Shown here: positions 39,145 through 50,969 of the stretch, piece by piece | How the letters are laid out: each line of letters opens with the position of its first letter | Numbering within the stretch: the stretch's first letter is position 1 | Source: Manihot esculenta | Taxonomy: Eukaryota; Streptophyta; Magnoliopsida; Malpighiales; Euphorbiaceae | Length of the DNA: 64,000 nt | NCBI RefSeq assembly: GCF_001659605.2 | Contig: NC_035162.2 | Span: 10,063,248 to 10,127,247 of the forward strand | Reading direction: 5' to 3' | Program-made: the position numbers and the translations under genes | The notes under the pieces: generated by a model | What the model was told of the DNA's origin: nothing | The model's database searches: none | What the model saw: the letters and a program-made list of their open reading frames with translations, nothing else

Positions 39145-41347
39145 TGTAATACCCGGCTAGACTCCGGTATCGAAATTCCTACCGGCCGGTGGAATTTCGG
39201 ATGTCGGGAACTTCTAGAAGGGTAAAGACATGTTTTATAAAATGAGTTTTTGCATGAAAATAGCTTTGGAGGAAAACCCAGGTTCGGCCGCCGAAAGTCA
39301 AGTTCGGCCGCCGAACATGCATGCGCTTTGGAGGCACGTTAGGCCCCCGAAAGCCTGAGTGAGGAAAGTGCAGGTTCGGCCGCCGAACCTCATGTTCGGC
39401 CGCCGAACCTCATGTTCGGCCGCCGAACATTTGCATGGATGCGGAGGCACATTCGGCCCCCGAACGTGGCCTGGCCAGCCACTATAAAAGGGTCCCTTAG
39501 CCGAAAATGGGCGAGCTTTTTCTCCCCATTTCGGCCAAGGTGAGCATTTCCGCCATCTTTGCTCAATCTTGAGTTTTTCCTTCCTTTTTCCATGATTTTT
39601 ACAAGTTTATAACTTTGGTTTTGAAGATCTTTGAGCTTAGAACGAGTTTTGAAGCTTGGAGACCAAAAGTTGGAACTTCTCCCATCTCCGAGTTTAGATC
39701 TCCTCAACCCTCGATCTTCAAGAGGTAAGAGCCGATCTTAAGCTCCTCATGTGTTTTAAGTAAGTTTTAAGTGATTTTATGGGGTAGAATGGCATGTATA
39801 GGGTTGTATGAGTTTTTAAGCAAATGTTAGGTTTTATGTGATTCTTGAGCAATGTGGCATGTTTGAGTATGATTGAAGTGTTGTAGAGGGGGTATATGCA
39901 TGTTTGAGGCCCCTAGGAACTTGTATGCATGATTTGGTTGGAGTATATGCTTGATTTGTGGGTTTGGGAGGCAGGAGGTTCATGTGAACCAAGTTTCTGC
40001 CCGTTTGGCAGAAACCAGGTTCGGCAGCCGAAGGAAGTTTCGGCCGCCGAACCCCTCTGGTGGAGGCAGCATTCGGCTGCCGAAGGTGCCCCCGAAAAGA
40101 GACTTTCGTCTCTGTCTGGGACTTTCGGCCGCCGAAGGTGCCGCCGAACCTACCTGAGTTTCGTCTCTGTCCAGGACTTTCGGCCGCCGAAAGTGCCCTG
40201 TTCAGCCACTTCATGCATATCTCTATGTGATATTTTCAGGATGTTTTAGGGGGTTTTTGGGGCATATATTAGAGTTATGTTTAAGTATGTTTGGTCCCTC
40301 ATTGGAGTCCACCTGTGTAGGTTCGGACCCGAGGAACCAAGGACCCCAGCAGTGAGCCAGCTGCTACAGAGTTTGTCAGAGTCTGCCAGAGGTGAGTGGA
40401 ACTAAACTTAACCTTTTAAATTAAGAAATGAAATGCTTTTATCATGCTTCATGCATCATGATCATATTATAGGATGTTTGCATTAGAATTCACGACTATG
40501 CCGCATTGTATTGTTGTGATAGATGATAGTGGATGGACATTAGGATGATTCATTAGCCTTCTATATACGAAGTCCTGTGGTGCCCATAATAGGGCCGGGC
40601 AATACGAAGACCTGTGGTGCCCATAATAGGGCCGGGCAATAACTCCGAGTACGAAGACCTGTGGTGCCCATAATAGGGCCGGGCAATACGAAGTCCTGTG
40701 GTGCCCATAATAGGGCCGGGCATGGAGTTGAGGGATTTTTGAATCAGTCCATCCGTGGTGTGATTTGTTTGTGCAGTGACGCATTTCATGATGGCATGTT
40801 TTAAATATTCTTTTCACAGTTCTACTCACTGGGCATCTAGCTCACCCCTCTCCCCTACCCCCCAGGTTTGCAGGTACGGGATAGATAGAGAAGGCAAGAA
40901 GAGAAAAAGTCATATGTATGTAATAGTTAGTTTGTGGACATGACAAATGTATAATGATGAAATGTAAAAAAATATTCAGTATGTTATGTAATGAGGTTAT
41001 TGAGGATAGAGTTGTGCTTGACCATAATATATTGTTAATCCCTTTGTATATACATGATCTTATGTTATGATGTTTATGTAAACTAACTCAACACCGATTG
41101 TTTTGCCTTTGAGGCTTGATGAGATCCCACAGAGGGACTATGTTATGTATATGTACAGAGTATGCACAGGTTGAGTTAGTTGATGACAGTATGTATGGAG
41201 AAAAGTTTTATCTTTTTATGTTTATGGTTGATCATGTAGGGGATTAAACATGTTTACAGGTTATGTTAGGCTTGCTACGGGTCCCGGCGGCCTTAAGTCG
41301 ACCCGGATCCTAGCGCCGGTAGCGGTCCGGATTTCCGGGGCGTTACA
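39145..41347 (+). repeat. Element A 3' LTR (2203 bp)
   Basis: Nearly identical to the 5' LTR. Differences include one extra 20-base palindrome unit, one missing 12-base unit and a fourth 37-bp block with a modified junction. Confidence 0.95.
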
Positions 41348-41994
41348 GCTCCATTTCCTTACAAATAGACACCGGCAATTTAATAGATTGCATAGTATAA
41401 ATAGGAATGGAGTTCAAGACTGATTGGACCAGCGTTATTCTCCCTGCTCTAGAAAGTGCACCCGCCTTCCAACCAGCAAGCCGGCTTCGCATATCATCAA
41501 CCAATCCACGAAATTGTACCTGAGATACTCTACCATGAAGAGATGGTACACCCAAATAACACCCAAGGTCAGAGACCAAAGGAATTCCTGATTTAGAGGA
41601 TAAACGAGAGGCTGTAGATGTACTCACATTCGGAGAAACAAAAAGGCTTGACTTTAAAAAATTCACCTTTTGTCCAGAAGCATTACAAAAGACAGTTAAA
41701 CAATTAATAATAACATCCAGCTGTTCTTCCGTAGCTTCAGCAAACAATACCATATCATCGGCGAACATGAGATGTGAAATCAACGGACCATTGTTGGAAA
41801 TAGGAAGTGGATGCCACTCCCCTTGTTCCACCGAATGTTTAATAATATTGGAAAGTTGTTCCACACAAAGCACAAAAAGATAGGATGATAAAAGGTCGCC
41901 TTGCCGAACCCCACGAGTGGGCAAAAAAGACTCCAACTTCTCATTGTTCCAAAGAACTGACATAGTAGCAGAATGAACACAATGTCTCACATTC
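41348..41994 (-). pseudogene. LINE ORF2, central RT piece
   Basis: Open on the minus strand across the whole piece. It shows GVRQGDLLSSYLF, the RT catalytic box FADDMVLFAEA and CYLGVPSLHGR, all in normal order for plant L1 RT. Both ends are cut by the LTR elements. The first five bases (41348-41352) are the right GCTCC copy and the last five (41990-41994) the left CATTC copy. Confidence 0.88.
41990..41994. repeat. Target-site duplication of element B, left
   Basis: CATTC here and at 50970-50974 flank element B exactly. Confidence 0.95.
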
Positions 41995-42346
41995 TGTAAT
42001 ACCCGGCTAGATTCCGGCATCGGAATCCCTACCTTCCGGTGGAATCTCCGTTGGAATATGGAATTTTGATGATGCCAGAGTCTTCTAGAGGGGTAAACTG
42101 ATTTCATGGTTTTAAATGAAAAAGATTTGAGTTTTGAAAAGGAAAAGACCAAGGAGGTTTTTACCAGGTTCGGCCGCCGAAAGTGAAGTTCGGCCGCCGA
42201 ACATGAGTTGGTTTTGGGAGCGCTTTTGGCCTCCGAAAGCTATGTTTGAACAAACCAGGTTCGGCCGCCGAACCTCAAGTTCGGCCGCCGAACATGGGGG
42301 TGTTTTGCATGCACGTTAGGCCGCCGAAGGAGGTTTGGCTGGCCAC

Positions 42347-42357
42347 CTATAAAAGCC
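42347..42357 (+). promoter_or_regulatory. TATA box of element B 5' LTR
   Basis: CTATAAAAGC, aligned with the TATA box of element A and downstream of the U3 palindromes. Confidence 0.75.
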
Positions 42358-43570
42358 CCTCACACCGAAAATGGGCGAGATTTCTCCCCATTCTCGAGCT
42401 CAGGTGTGTTCATGTCCTCCTCTAGTCGTTTTCTTGCTTTTTCTTCAAATCCTTCACGTTTTATAAGCTATATGGTTGTTTTGAAGAGTTTTAAAGCTTG
42501 GATCAAGGTTTGGAGAGCTTGGAGACTTTAAGAGTTTGGGTTCTCCACATCTCAAGCTTTGGGTCGCACCAACCCTCGATCTTCAAGAGGTAAGTGTGGA
42601 TCTATGCCTTCTTTTACGTTTCATGAAGTTTTAAGTGAGTTTTAAGAGGTTTTGATGGTTGAGCATGGGTAGAAATATATGTTAGGGTTTATGTGGGTTT
42701 TATGCCCAATGTATGATAATGTATGTTCATGTGATGTTTGTGTTGGGGCTTAAGTTAGTTTTCAAGCCCCTTGAGCATATGGGAGAGAGTATGCATGATT
42801 GGGAGAGAGTATGTGAGGTTTGGTTTGTTTTGGAAGGTTTGGGAGGCTTGAAATGCATAAAGGCTGAGTTCTGGATGAACTCAGGTTCGGCCGCCGAAGG
42901 TGGTTTCGGCCGCCGAACCTGCCTGAGGATGCAGGGATTGGCCGCCTAACCTTGCCCCCGAAAGTTGAGTTTTGGCTTGAAAGCAGACTTTCGGCCGCCG
43001 AAGGTAATGTTCGGCCGCCGAAAGTGCCTGACTTTCGTCTCTGGAGAGAGAGTTCGGCCGCCGAAGGTGCCGCCGAACCTGCCTGACTTTCGTCTCTGTT
43101 TGGGACTTTCGGCCGCCGAAGGTGCCGCCGAAAGTGCCCTGTCTAGCCCTTTCATGGGTGTTTTCAATGCATGTTTAAGTGATGCTTTAGGGGGTTTTTG
43201 GGGAGTTGTTTATGAGTTGTTTAGAGTATGTTTGGCACCTCACTGGAGTCCATCTGTGTAGGATCGGACCCGAGGAACCGAGGTGTTTAGCACTGTTAGC
43301 TGCTTCAGAGTTAGTCCAGAGCTAGCCAGAGGTGAGTGGAACTAACCCTTATGTTTTAAATCAAATGTTTTCAGCATGTTCAAGCATGTTCATGCATCAT
43401 GAATACCATGTTATGCAATAGGTTGTTTGCATTAGAATTCACGAATATGATGCATTGCATAATACGATGATAATGATGTGGATGGATACTGGATGATCCT
43501 CTAGCCCTCAGTATGTTATGACATGATGTGAATTGATATGATATGGCATGTATGATATGATATGAGATGA

Positions 43571-43693
43571 GAAGCCCAGGCGTGGCCGTATCGCCCCTGG
43601 CATATAGTATGAGAAGTCCAGGTGTGGCCGTATCGCCCCTGGCATAGAGTATGTGAAGTCCAGGCGTGGCCGTATCGCCCCTGGCATAGAGTG
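43571..43693 (+). repeat. 3 x 42-bp tandem block in B 5' LTR
   Basis: Units begin GAAG(C/T)CCAGG at 43571, 43613 and 43655 and contain GGCCGTATCGCCCCTGGC. The same block is at 50195-50317 in the 3' LTR. It occupies the place of the 37-bp block in A. Confidence 0.9.
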
Positions 43694-44348
43694 TTGTTGA
43701 CTTGTTATGGTATGAGATTGATATGTAGAGGGCTATTGGTGACAGATTCATCCTTGAGGTGATATATTTGTGATGTGACGCATTCCATGATAGCATACGT
43801 TAAAATGAACTGTTTTCTTTTATGGTTTCTGCTCACTGGGCTTTTTAGCTCACCCCTCTCCCCTAACCCCAGGTTTGCAGGGTCAGAGATAGTCAGGAGA
43901 TCAGCAGGTTACGTCCATGGTCATGTATATGTAATAGAATAGTAGTGGACATGATGTAATGTAAAGTTATGTAAGGATGTATAAGAGTTATATTGTATTA
44001 TGACTTTATGTTATATGTTCAGAGTTATAGTATTGTGCTTGGCCCGAGTTGGTTAATCCCTTTGTACATGAGTTTTATATTATGTTGTCCCGTGTGATGG
44101 ACCGAGTTTAACATAGGGTATGCTGACCCTAGGGGTTCTATGAGTTCAGTCATAGTGTATACACAGGTCAAACGGGTTAAAGAAAAAGTTTACAGCCTTA
44201 TGTTTTAAAGTTTATGCTAATGTTTGATCATGTATGGGATTATACCAGCTGTTCAGGATGCATAGTAGGCTTGCTACGGGTCCCGGCGGCCTTATGCCGA
44301 TCTGGATCCTAGCGCCGGTAGCGGTCCGATTTTCGGGTCGTTACAGAA

Positions 44349-44360
44349 TGGTATCAGAGC
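44349..44360 (+). other. Primer-binding site of element B
   Basis: TGGTATCAGAGC, identical to A, 3 bases after the LTR. Confidence 0.93.
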
Positions 44361-44606
44361 CCTAGGTTCACATGGTCGGACCTAGAGTGTCGGGCTCATA
44401 GATGTTATAGAAGGGCAAGCACAATAGGAGAGATCATGTCCACTAGGATAGGATGTGGAGTCCTGTCTTGTATGATGATGTGAAATGCCATGATGATGAG
44501 CATGTGCATTAATGCTATGATATGTATGTGATGCAGGTTCATGTGCTTCCACATGAACCATAAGATGCTAATGTTTATGTGCTATGTTATGCTTTCAGAA
44601 GTCAAG

Positions 44607-46238
44607 ATGAGAGGAACTCGTCGATCCGCTAGATTGACTGGAGCTCCACCAGAGAATGAGGGCATGGATGCCCATTCCCCTGCTCTGCAGAGGGCAAGAT
44701 CTTGTAGGACGATCAGGGAGAGTACATCAAGGGACCTTAGAAGGTCTTTTGATGCAGGTCGGAGGAGATCAGTTCATGAAGTTATGTCAGCGGATGTGAT
44801 GGAAACAGAGGAAGATAACCAGAGAAGAGATAGTAGTTTGGGCATGAGTATGTCAGTAGAGGATATGGGAGAGTCCCAAGGAGGCACTCAGGCCTCGGGC
44901 TATGTTCCACCACAGTGTCCACCCTACCCGCAAGGGCCAGGGTATCCGATGGGAGGTACATCGGATTTCTTTAGCCATAATCCATATCCCACCTTTATGC
45001 CCTATCCTCCCTTTTACCCACAGTACCCCATGTTTCCATCCTCACCCTTTTTCCCAGGTCCAGCAAACCCTAACCCAGGGGATGCTGCACCTCCTCCTCC
45101 ACCAGCAGAACCAATAGTCCCTGATGTCCGGATACTCAAACCTGGTTCATCAGTTGGGGGTAAAGTAAAGATGACAGATTATCTCAAGTTGGATGCCCCC
45201 AAGTTCGAAGCAGGCGATGACCCTTTTGAGTACCTCAGAACGGTAAAGATGATAACAGATGAGCTAGGAGCAAGTGACAGTAGAGCCATTCAGATGGCAG
45301 GGTTCACATTGAAATGCAAGAAGGCAAGGGAATGGTTCAAAAACTATGTGGGCCCAAGGTTGGAGAGCTTATCCTGGGAGCAGTTTGCCAATGAGTTTGC
45401 AGGATGGGCTTTTCCAGATAGTTCCAGAGAACTGAAGATGATTGAGTTTGAGCAGCTAAGGCAGACAGAAGAGATGAGCGTAGAGGAGTTTACAGACAGG
45501 TTCCTGGAGCTGTTGCCGTTTGCAGGACAAGGTCTTGACACAGACCTGAAGAAGTCTAGGAGATATGTTATGAAGCTTCACTCCAGGTATTCCTCGTTGG
45601 TTCAATCAGCAGAAAGGGAGAGCTTCCATGCTATAGTGGATATGGCGCGGAGAATGGAGGCTAGTGCCATTGTCCAAGGGACAGTTAAACAGTACATGGC
45701 ACAGTCTTCGGGTTCCAAACTCCCGAGGACAAGTGATGTTAATCTCTCCCCTCTAAGTGAGGCTATCACAAAAAGTAAGAAGGGAGACAGAGGTCTCAGA
45801 AGATCAAAGAAGAACAAGTTCTGGAATCGGATAAAGTCTGGTCTGGGATTAGGAGGTGGCTCGAGCTCAGGCACAGAGGTTGCAGAGTGTGCAAGGTGCG
45901 GTAGGCCGCACAAGGGAGTCTGTCGGTTTGGGACTACAGCATGTTACAGATGCGGCCAGGAGGGACACATAGCTCGGGAGTGTCCTAAGGCAGCTTTTAT
46001 GACACCGTCCCATCAGACAACTCCAGGCAGTATGGCACAGCCATCAGCTCCAGCCATGTTTCAGGGCAGTGGTAGAGGCGGAGACAGGGGGACAGCCCCT
46101 TCTTCAGCAGGTTCCCATGGGGAAGGTCCATCAGTTCCAGCGCGGATCTTCGCCATGACTCAGCAGGAGGCTAACACATCGAACCCGATGGGATCAGGTA
46201 ATCTCACTCTGGTATGTTCTGGTGTGTCTGCTTCATGA
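44607..46238 (+). CDS. Gag protein of element B, intact
   Basis: The frame is open from 44541; the start at 44607 ([12 protein letters not shown]) matches A. It is about 543 aa from that ATG. It has the Pro/Tyr-rich linker, the retrotransposon gag domain ([20 protein letters not shown] and following) and both zinc knuckles (second [14 protein letters not shown]). It stops with TGA exactly where the protease active site would begin. The gag core is strongly conserved with A, while the DNA just downstream is shattered. The likely role is forming particles that package B RNA, with enzymes supplied in trans. Confidence 0.92.
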   Translation: MRGTRRSARLTGAPPENEGMDAHSPALQRARSCRTIRESTSRDLRRSFDAGRRRSVHEVMSADVMETEEDNQRRDSSLGMSMSVEDMGESQGGTQASGYVPPQCPPYPQGPGYPMGGTSDFFSHNPYPTFMPYPPFYPQYPMFPSSPFFPGPANPNPGDAAPPPPPAEPIVPDVRILKPGSSVGGKVKMTDYLKLDAPKFEAGDDPFEYLRTVKMITDELGASDSRAIQMAGFTLKCKKAREWFKNYVGPRLESLSWEQFANEFAGWAFPDSSRELKMIEFEQLRQTEEMSVEEFTDRFLELLPFAGQGLDTDLKKSRRYVMKLHSRYSSLVQSAERESFHAIVDMARRMEASAIVQGTVKQYMAQSSGSKLPRTSDVNLSPLSEAITKSKKGDRGLRRSKKNKFWNRIKSGLGLGGGSSSGTEVAECARCGRPHKGVCRFGTTACYRCGQEGHIARECPKAAFMTPSHQTTPGSMAQPSAPAMFQGSGRGGDRGTAPSSAGSHGEGPSVPARIFAMTQQEANTSNPMGSGNLTLVCSGVSAS

Positions 46239-48580
46239 ACCCTGATGTTTCTCTTTTCTTTGTTTGCTTGTGAGCCCTTGTGAGGTTGGGTTGATAGCTT
46301 ATGGGTTAGAGTAATCCCTTGGGGTCAGTGCACCCAAGTGTGATCCATCTGCGGCAGAGTCAGTCTGCCGGTATAGTCAGAGTATGTGTTGTGAGTAGAT
46401 GCCTTCCAGCTGACCTAGCGGTTCTAGATTTGACTGTTTGACGTCATTCTAGGGTTGGATTGGTTCTTCTACTAGTGGTACTGCCTAGTCTGCAGAGACA
46501 AGGTAGTCAGGTTCAGAGGTCAGGATGGATCAGAGGTAGTCCTTAGAGGGGACAGAATAGGGATACCTAGAGGTTCAGTATCAACCCTATAGGCTCGTAG
46601 GTTGTTCAGGAAAAGTTGTCAGGGGTTCTAGCTCTTCAGAGAGAGTATAGCAGTCAGGTCAGGGAGCCCGCCTCAGTGCCCATTGTTAGAAAGTTTAGAT
46701 GTTTCCCCAGATGAGTTCCCAGGACTACCACCTGTCAGGGAGATAGAGTTCAAAATAGAAGTAATGCATGGAATCGGACCAACCCTCCCCACAGGATGGT
46801 ATCAACAGAGTTAAAAGAGTTATAAGGATCAGTTGTAAGAGTTGGTAGTTAAGGATTCCCATCTGACTGAGCACTTCACCTTGGGGTGTTCCAGTAGTAT
46901 TATGAGGATGAAGGATGGATCCCTAGGACTTTGTGTCGACTACAAGTCGTTGAACAAAGTCACTACCCAGAACAAGTATTTGTTACCTAGGATCGACGAT
47001 CTATTTTAAGCCAGCTAGCAGGAGCTGGTTGCCTTTCCAAGATAGATCTGAAGTCTAGGTACCATCAGTTAAGATCAAGGAAGAAGATGTACTGAGAACA
47101 GTGTTTAGAACCAGATATGGGCACTACGAGTTCCTAGGAATGTCGTTCGGGTTAATGAACGCCCCTACATCATTCATGGATCTCATAAGCAGAGTTTTAA
47201 TCGGTTTCTGGATCACTCCGTTATTGTCTTCATTGACGGTATCTCGGCGAGTTCCAGAAATACAGAAGAGTATGCCCATCATCTGAAATCAGGATTGCAG
47301 ATCCTGAGAGAACATGGCTTGGATGCCTAGTTCTCCAATGTGAGTTCTGGTCGAGGAGCATATCCTTCTTGGGTCATGTGTGTCGGAGAAAAGAAAAGTG
47401 AAGTAGACCTGAGAAAGTTGAAGTTGTAGCTAACTAGCCCAGGCCCCTTGTAGTGACTAAGATCGAGAGCTTTTTGGGTTGGGCAGGTTACCTAATGGAG
47501 GTTCATCTAGAACTTCTCTAGAGTTGCCGCTCCTATGGCCAGATGGATCAAGAAGAACCAGAGGGTGTGTGGTCTACTCAGAGTGAAGAGGGCTTTGAAA
47601 AGCCAAAGGAAATGTTGATGTCAGCACCAGTGGTGGCTCTGTCCGCCAGTGATGGAGATTTCACAGTGTCCTGTGATGCGTCCCGTGTGGGACTAGGTTG
47701 TGTGTTATGTAAAGTGGTAGAATGATTGCTTATGCTTCTAGGTAGCTGAAGAAGCATGAGTTGAATCATCTTACACACGATCCAGAGATGGCAATGGTAA
47801 TACTTGCACTCAAGATGTGGAGGCGATACCTGTATAAGGTATGAGGACAGATCCTTACAGATCGAAAGAGCTTGCAATACATTTTGAGTCAAGAGAGGAG
47901 AATCAGAGGCAGAGAAAAGGAGTAAGAGCTGCATAGTCAGAAGATGAGAAGAATCAGAACTGCTGTGAGTCAGCAGGAGAGTATGAAGTCGTCCGCAAGA
48001 GGCATGTAGAGTTTCGGAAGAGAAGAAGAGTTTTGTCAGAGCGCGCGGCGGAAGCGTGTTGAGGTTCTCGAGGAAGTCGAGGTTTGCTGGAGGTGTCTCC
48101 TAAAGAGAGGGTGATTCGCTATGGGCGGAAAGGTAAATTAGCTCTCAGATACATTGGACTCTTCGAAATCCTGCAAAGGATTTGGGAATGCATCCCACGA
48201 GTTAGGTTTACCCACTTCAATGGAAGAGATCCATTCGTTTTTCCATGTTTCCACGATATATGAGTTCGTGTCGGGTCCGAGTGAGGTTCTTAAAGGAACC
48301 AGAGGTGGAGACCGTAGAGGATCTCACCTATGTTGAGCAGCTAGTACGGACCACAGACACACAAGTCAGAAAGTGTGGAAACAAGGAAATCCCGATGGTG
48401 AAAGCCCCTTAGAATCACCTTCAGATGAAAAGTGCACCAGGGAGACCGAGAGTTTATACTCTAGCAATGACCGTGTCTCTCTTTTAGAAGAGAGGTTTTT
48501 AGGTTTTGCTTGCTTATGTATGTTAGATGCTATGCTTGATGCATGTTTGTCTGTTTGAACATTCGAGGACGAATGTTCTT
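46239..48580 (+). pseudogene. Shattered pol remnant of element B
   Basis: Protease, RT and part of RNase H can still be aligned with A but carry many stops and small indels. In the RT active box the DNA reads FIDG, not FIDD, so the second catalytic Asp is lost. At about 47900-47940 the sequence jumps from the RNase H region to the integrase C-terminal region, deleting the integrase catalytic core. The chromodomain-like end is also broken. Confidence 0.92.
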
Positions 48581-48594
48581 AAAGGGGGGAAGAA
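48581..48594 (+). other. Polypurine tract of element B
   Basis: AAAGGGGGGAAGAA directly before the 3' LTR. Confidence 0.88.
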
Positions 48595-50969
48595 TGTAAT
48601 ACCCGGCTAGATTCCAGCATCGGAATCCCTACCTTCCGGCGGAATCTCCGTTGGAATATGGAATTTTGATGATGCCAGAGTCTTCTAGAGGGGTAAAATG
48701 TGATTTCTAAAATGATTTTTACTGATTTCATGGTTTTAAATGAAAAAGATTTGAGTTTTGAAAAGGAAAAGACCAAGGAGGTTTTTACCAGGTTCGGCCG
48801 CCGAAAGTGAAGTTCGGCCGCCGAACATGAGTTGGTTTTGGGAGCGCTTTTGGCCTCCGAAAGCTATGTTTGAACAAACCAGGTTCGGCCGCCGAACCTC
48901 AAGTTCGGCCGCCGAACATGGGGGTGTTTTGCATGCACGTTAGGCCGCCGAAGGAGGTTTGGCTGGCCACCTATAAAAGCCCCTCACACCGAAAATGGGC
49001 GAGATTTCTCCCCATTCTCGAGCTCAGGTGTGTTCATGTCCTCCTCTAGTCGTTTTCTTGCTTTTTCTTCAAATCCTTCACGTTTTATAAGCTATATGGT
49101 TGTTTTGAAGAGTTTTAAAGCTTGGATCAAGGTTTGGAGAGCTTGGAGACTTTAAGAGTTTGGGTTCTCCACATCTCAAGCTTTGGGTCGCACCAACCCT
49201 CGATCTTCAAGAGGTAAGTGTGGATCTATGCCTTCTTTTACGTTTCATGAAGTTTTAAGTGAGTTTTAAGAGGTTTTGATGGTTGAGCATGGGTAGAAAT
49301 ATATGTTAGGGTTTATGTGGGTTTTATGCCCAATGTATGATAATGTATGTTCATGTGATGTTTGTGTTGGGGCTTAAGTTAGTTTTCAAGCCCCTTGAGC
49401 ATATGGGAGAGAGTATGCATGATTGGGAGAGAGTATGTGAGGTTTGGTTTGTTTTGGAAGGTTTGGGAGGCTTGAAATGCACAAAGGCTGAGTTCTGGAT
49501 GAACTCAGGTTCGGCCGCCGAAGGTGGTTTCGGCCGCCGAACCTGCCTGAGGATGCAGGGATTGGCCGCCTAACCTTGCCCCCGAAAGTTGAGTTTTGGC
49601 TTGAAAGCAGACTTTCGGCCGCCGAAGGTAATGTTCGGCCGCCGAAAGTGCCTGACTTTCGTCTCTGGAGAGAGAGTTCGGCCGCCGAAGGTGCCGCCGA
49701 ACCTGCCTGACTTTCGTCTCTGTTTGGGACTTTCGGCCGCCGAAGGTGCCGCCGAAAGTGCCCTGTCTAGCCCTTTCATGGGTGTTTTCAATGCATGTTT
49801 AAGTGATGCTTTAGGGGGTTTTTGGGGAGTTGTTTATGAGTTGTTTAGAGTATGTTTGGCACCTCACTGGAGTCCATCTGTGTAGGATCGGACCCGAGGA
49901 ACCGAGGTGTTTAGCACTGTTAGCTGCTTCAGAGTTAGTCCAGAGCTAGCCAGAGGTGAGTGGAACTAACCCTTATGTTTTAAATCAAATGTTTTCAGCA
50001 TGTTCAAGCATGTTCATGCATCATGAATACCATGTTATGCAATAGGTTGTTTGCATTAGAATTCACGAATATGATGCATTGCATAATACGATGATAATGA
50101 TGTGGATGGATACTGGATGATCCTCTAGCCCTCAGTATGTTATGACATGATATGAATTGATATGATATGGCATGTATGATATGATATGAGATGAGAAGCC
50201 CAGGCGTGGCCGTATCGCCCCTGGCATATAGTATGAGAAGTCCAGGTGTGGCCGTATCGCCCCTGGCATAGAGTATGTGAAGTCCAGGCGTGGCCGTATC
50301 GCCCCTGGCATAGAGTGTTGTTGACTTGTTATGGTATGAGATTGATATGTAGAGGGCTATTGGTGACAGATTCATCCTTGAGGTGATATATTTGTGATGT
50401 GACGCATTCCATGATAGCATACGTTAAAATGAACTGTTTTCTTTTATGGTTTCTGCTCACTGGGCTTTTTAGCTCACCCCTCTCCCCTAACCCCAGGTTT
50501 GCAGGGTCAGAGATAGTCAGGAGATCAGCAGGTTACGTCCATGGTCATGTATATGTAATAGAATAGTAGTGGACATGATGTAATGTAAAGTTATGTAAGG
50601 ATGTATAAGAGTTATATTGTATTATGACTTTATGTTATATGTTCAGAGTTATAGTATTGTGCTTGGCCCGAGTTGGTTAATCCCTTTGTACATGAGTTTT
50701 ATATTATGTTGTCCCGTGTGATGGACCGAGTTTGACATAGGGTATGCTGACCCTAGGGGTTCTATGAGTTCAGTCATAGTGTATACACAGGTCAAACGGG
50801 TTAAAGAAAAAGTTTACAGCCTTATGTTTTAAAGTTTATGCTAATGTTTGATCATGTATGGGATTATACCAGCTGTTCAGGATGCATAGTAGGCTTGCTA
50901 CGGGTCCCGGTGGCCTTATGCCGATCTGGATCCTAGCGCCGGTAGCGGTCCGATTTTCGGGTCGTTACA
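48595..50969 (+). repeat. Element B 3' LTR (2375 bp)
   Basis: Nearly identical to the 5' LTR; the main difference is 24 extra bases near 48700, which the 5' LTR has lost. Confidence 0.95.

Larger units (their letters stand above)
31641..41347 (+). mobile_element. Element A: intact Ty3/Gypsy chromovirus-type LTR retrotransposon
   Basis: A complete 9707-bp element: 5' LTR, initiator-Met tRNA primer site, one gag-pol frame with a C-terminal chromodomain-like segment, purine tract and 3' LTR, between GCTCC duplications. By eye the two LTRs differ at about seven substitutions plus a few repeat-unit indels over 2.1 kb, so insertion is recent. Long LTRs, the Met primer site and the chromodomain-like end point to the Tekay/Del clade. 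It is inserted in the RT/zf-RVT part of the minus-strand LINE. Confidence 0.95.
41995..44345 (+). repeat. Element B 5' LTR (2351 bp)
   Basis: It starts TGTAATACCCGGC and ends GGTCGTTACA. It shares ends, palindromes, TATA box, splice donor and the CTCACCCCTCTCCCC patch with A but is diverged elsewhere. Its central tandem block is a different 42-bp unit. Confidence 0.95.
42590..44598 (+). other. Predicted leader intron of element B
   Basis: The donor (CAAGAG then GTAAGT) and acceptor (GCTTTCAG) lie at the same relative places as in A, with the gag ATG 8 bases after the acceptor. The intron body has diverged a good deal between A and B, but the splice signals remain. Confidence 0.55.
41995..50969 (+). 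mobile_element. Element B: gag-only, pol-defective LTR retrotransposon
   Basis: An 8975-bp relative of A with both LTRs, primer site, purine tract and CATTC duplications. The LTRs differ by only about six substitutions and one 24-base indel by eye, so it moved recently. Yet only gag is open; pol is broken throughout and lacks about 1.1 kb covering the RNase H end and integrase core. This matches the class of non-autonomous LTR elements that keep gag (TR-GAG) and borrow pol from relatives. Confidence 0.92.
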
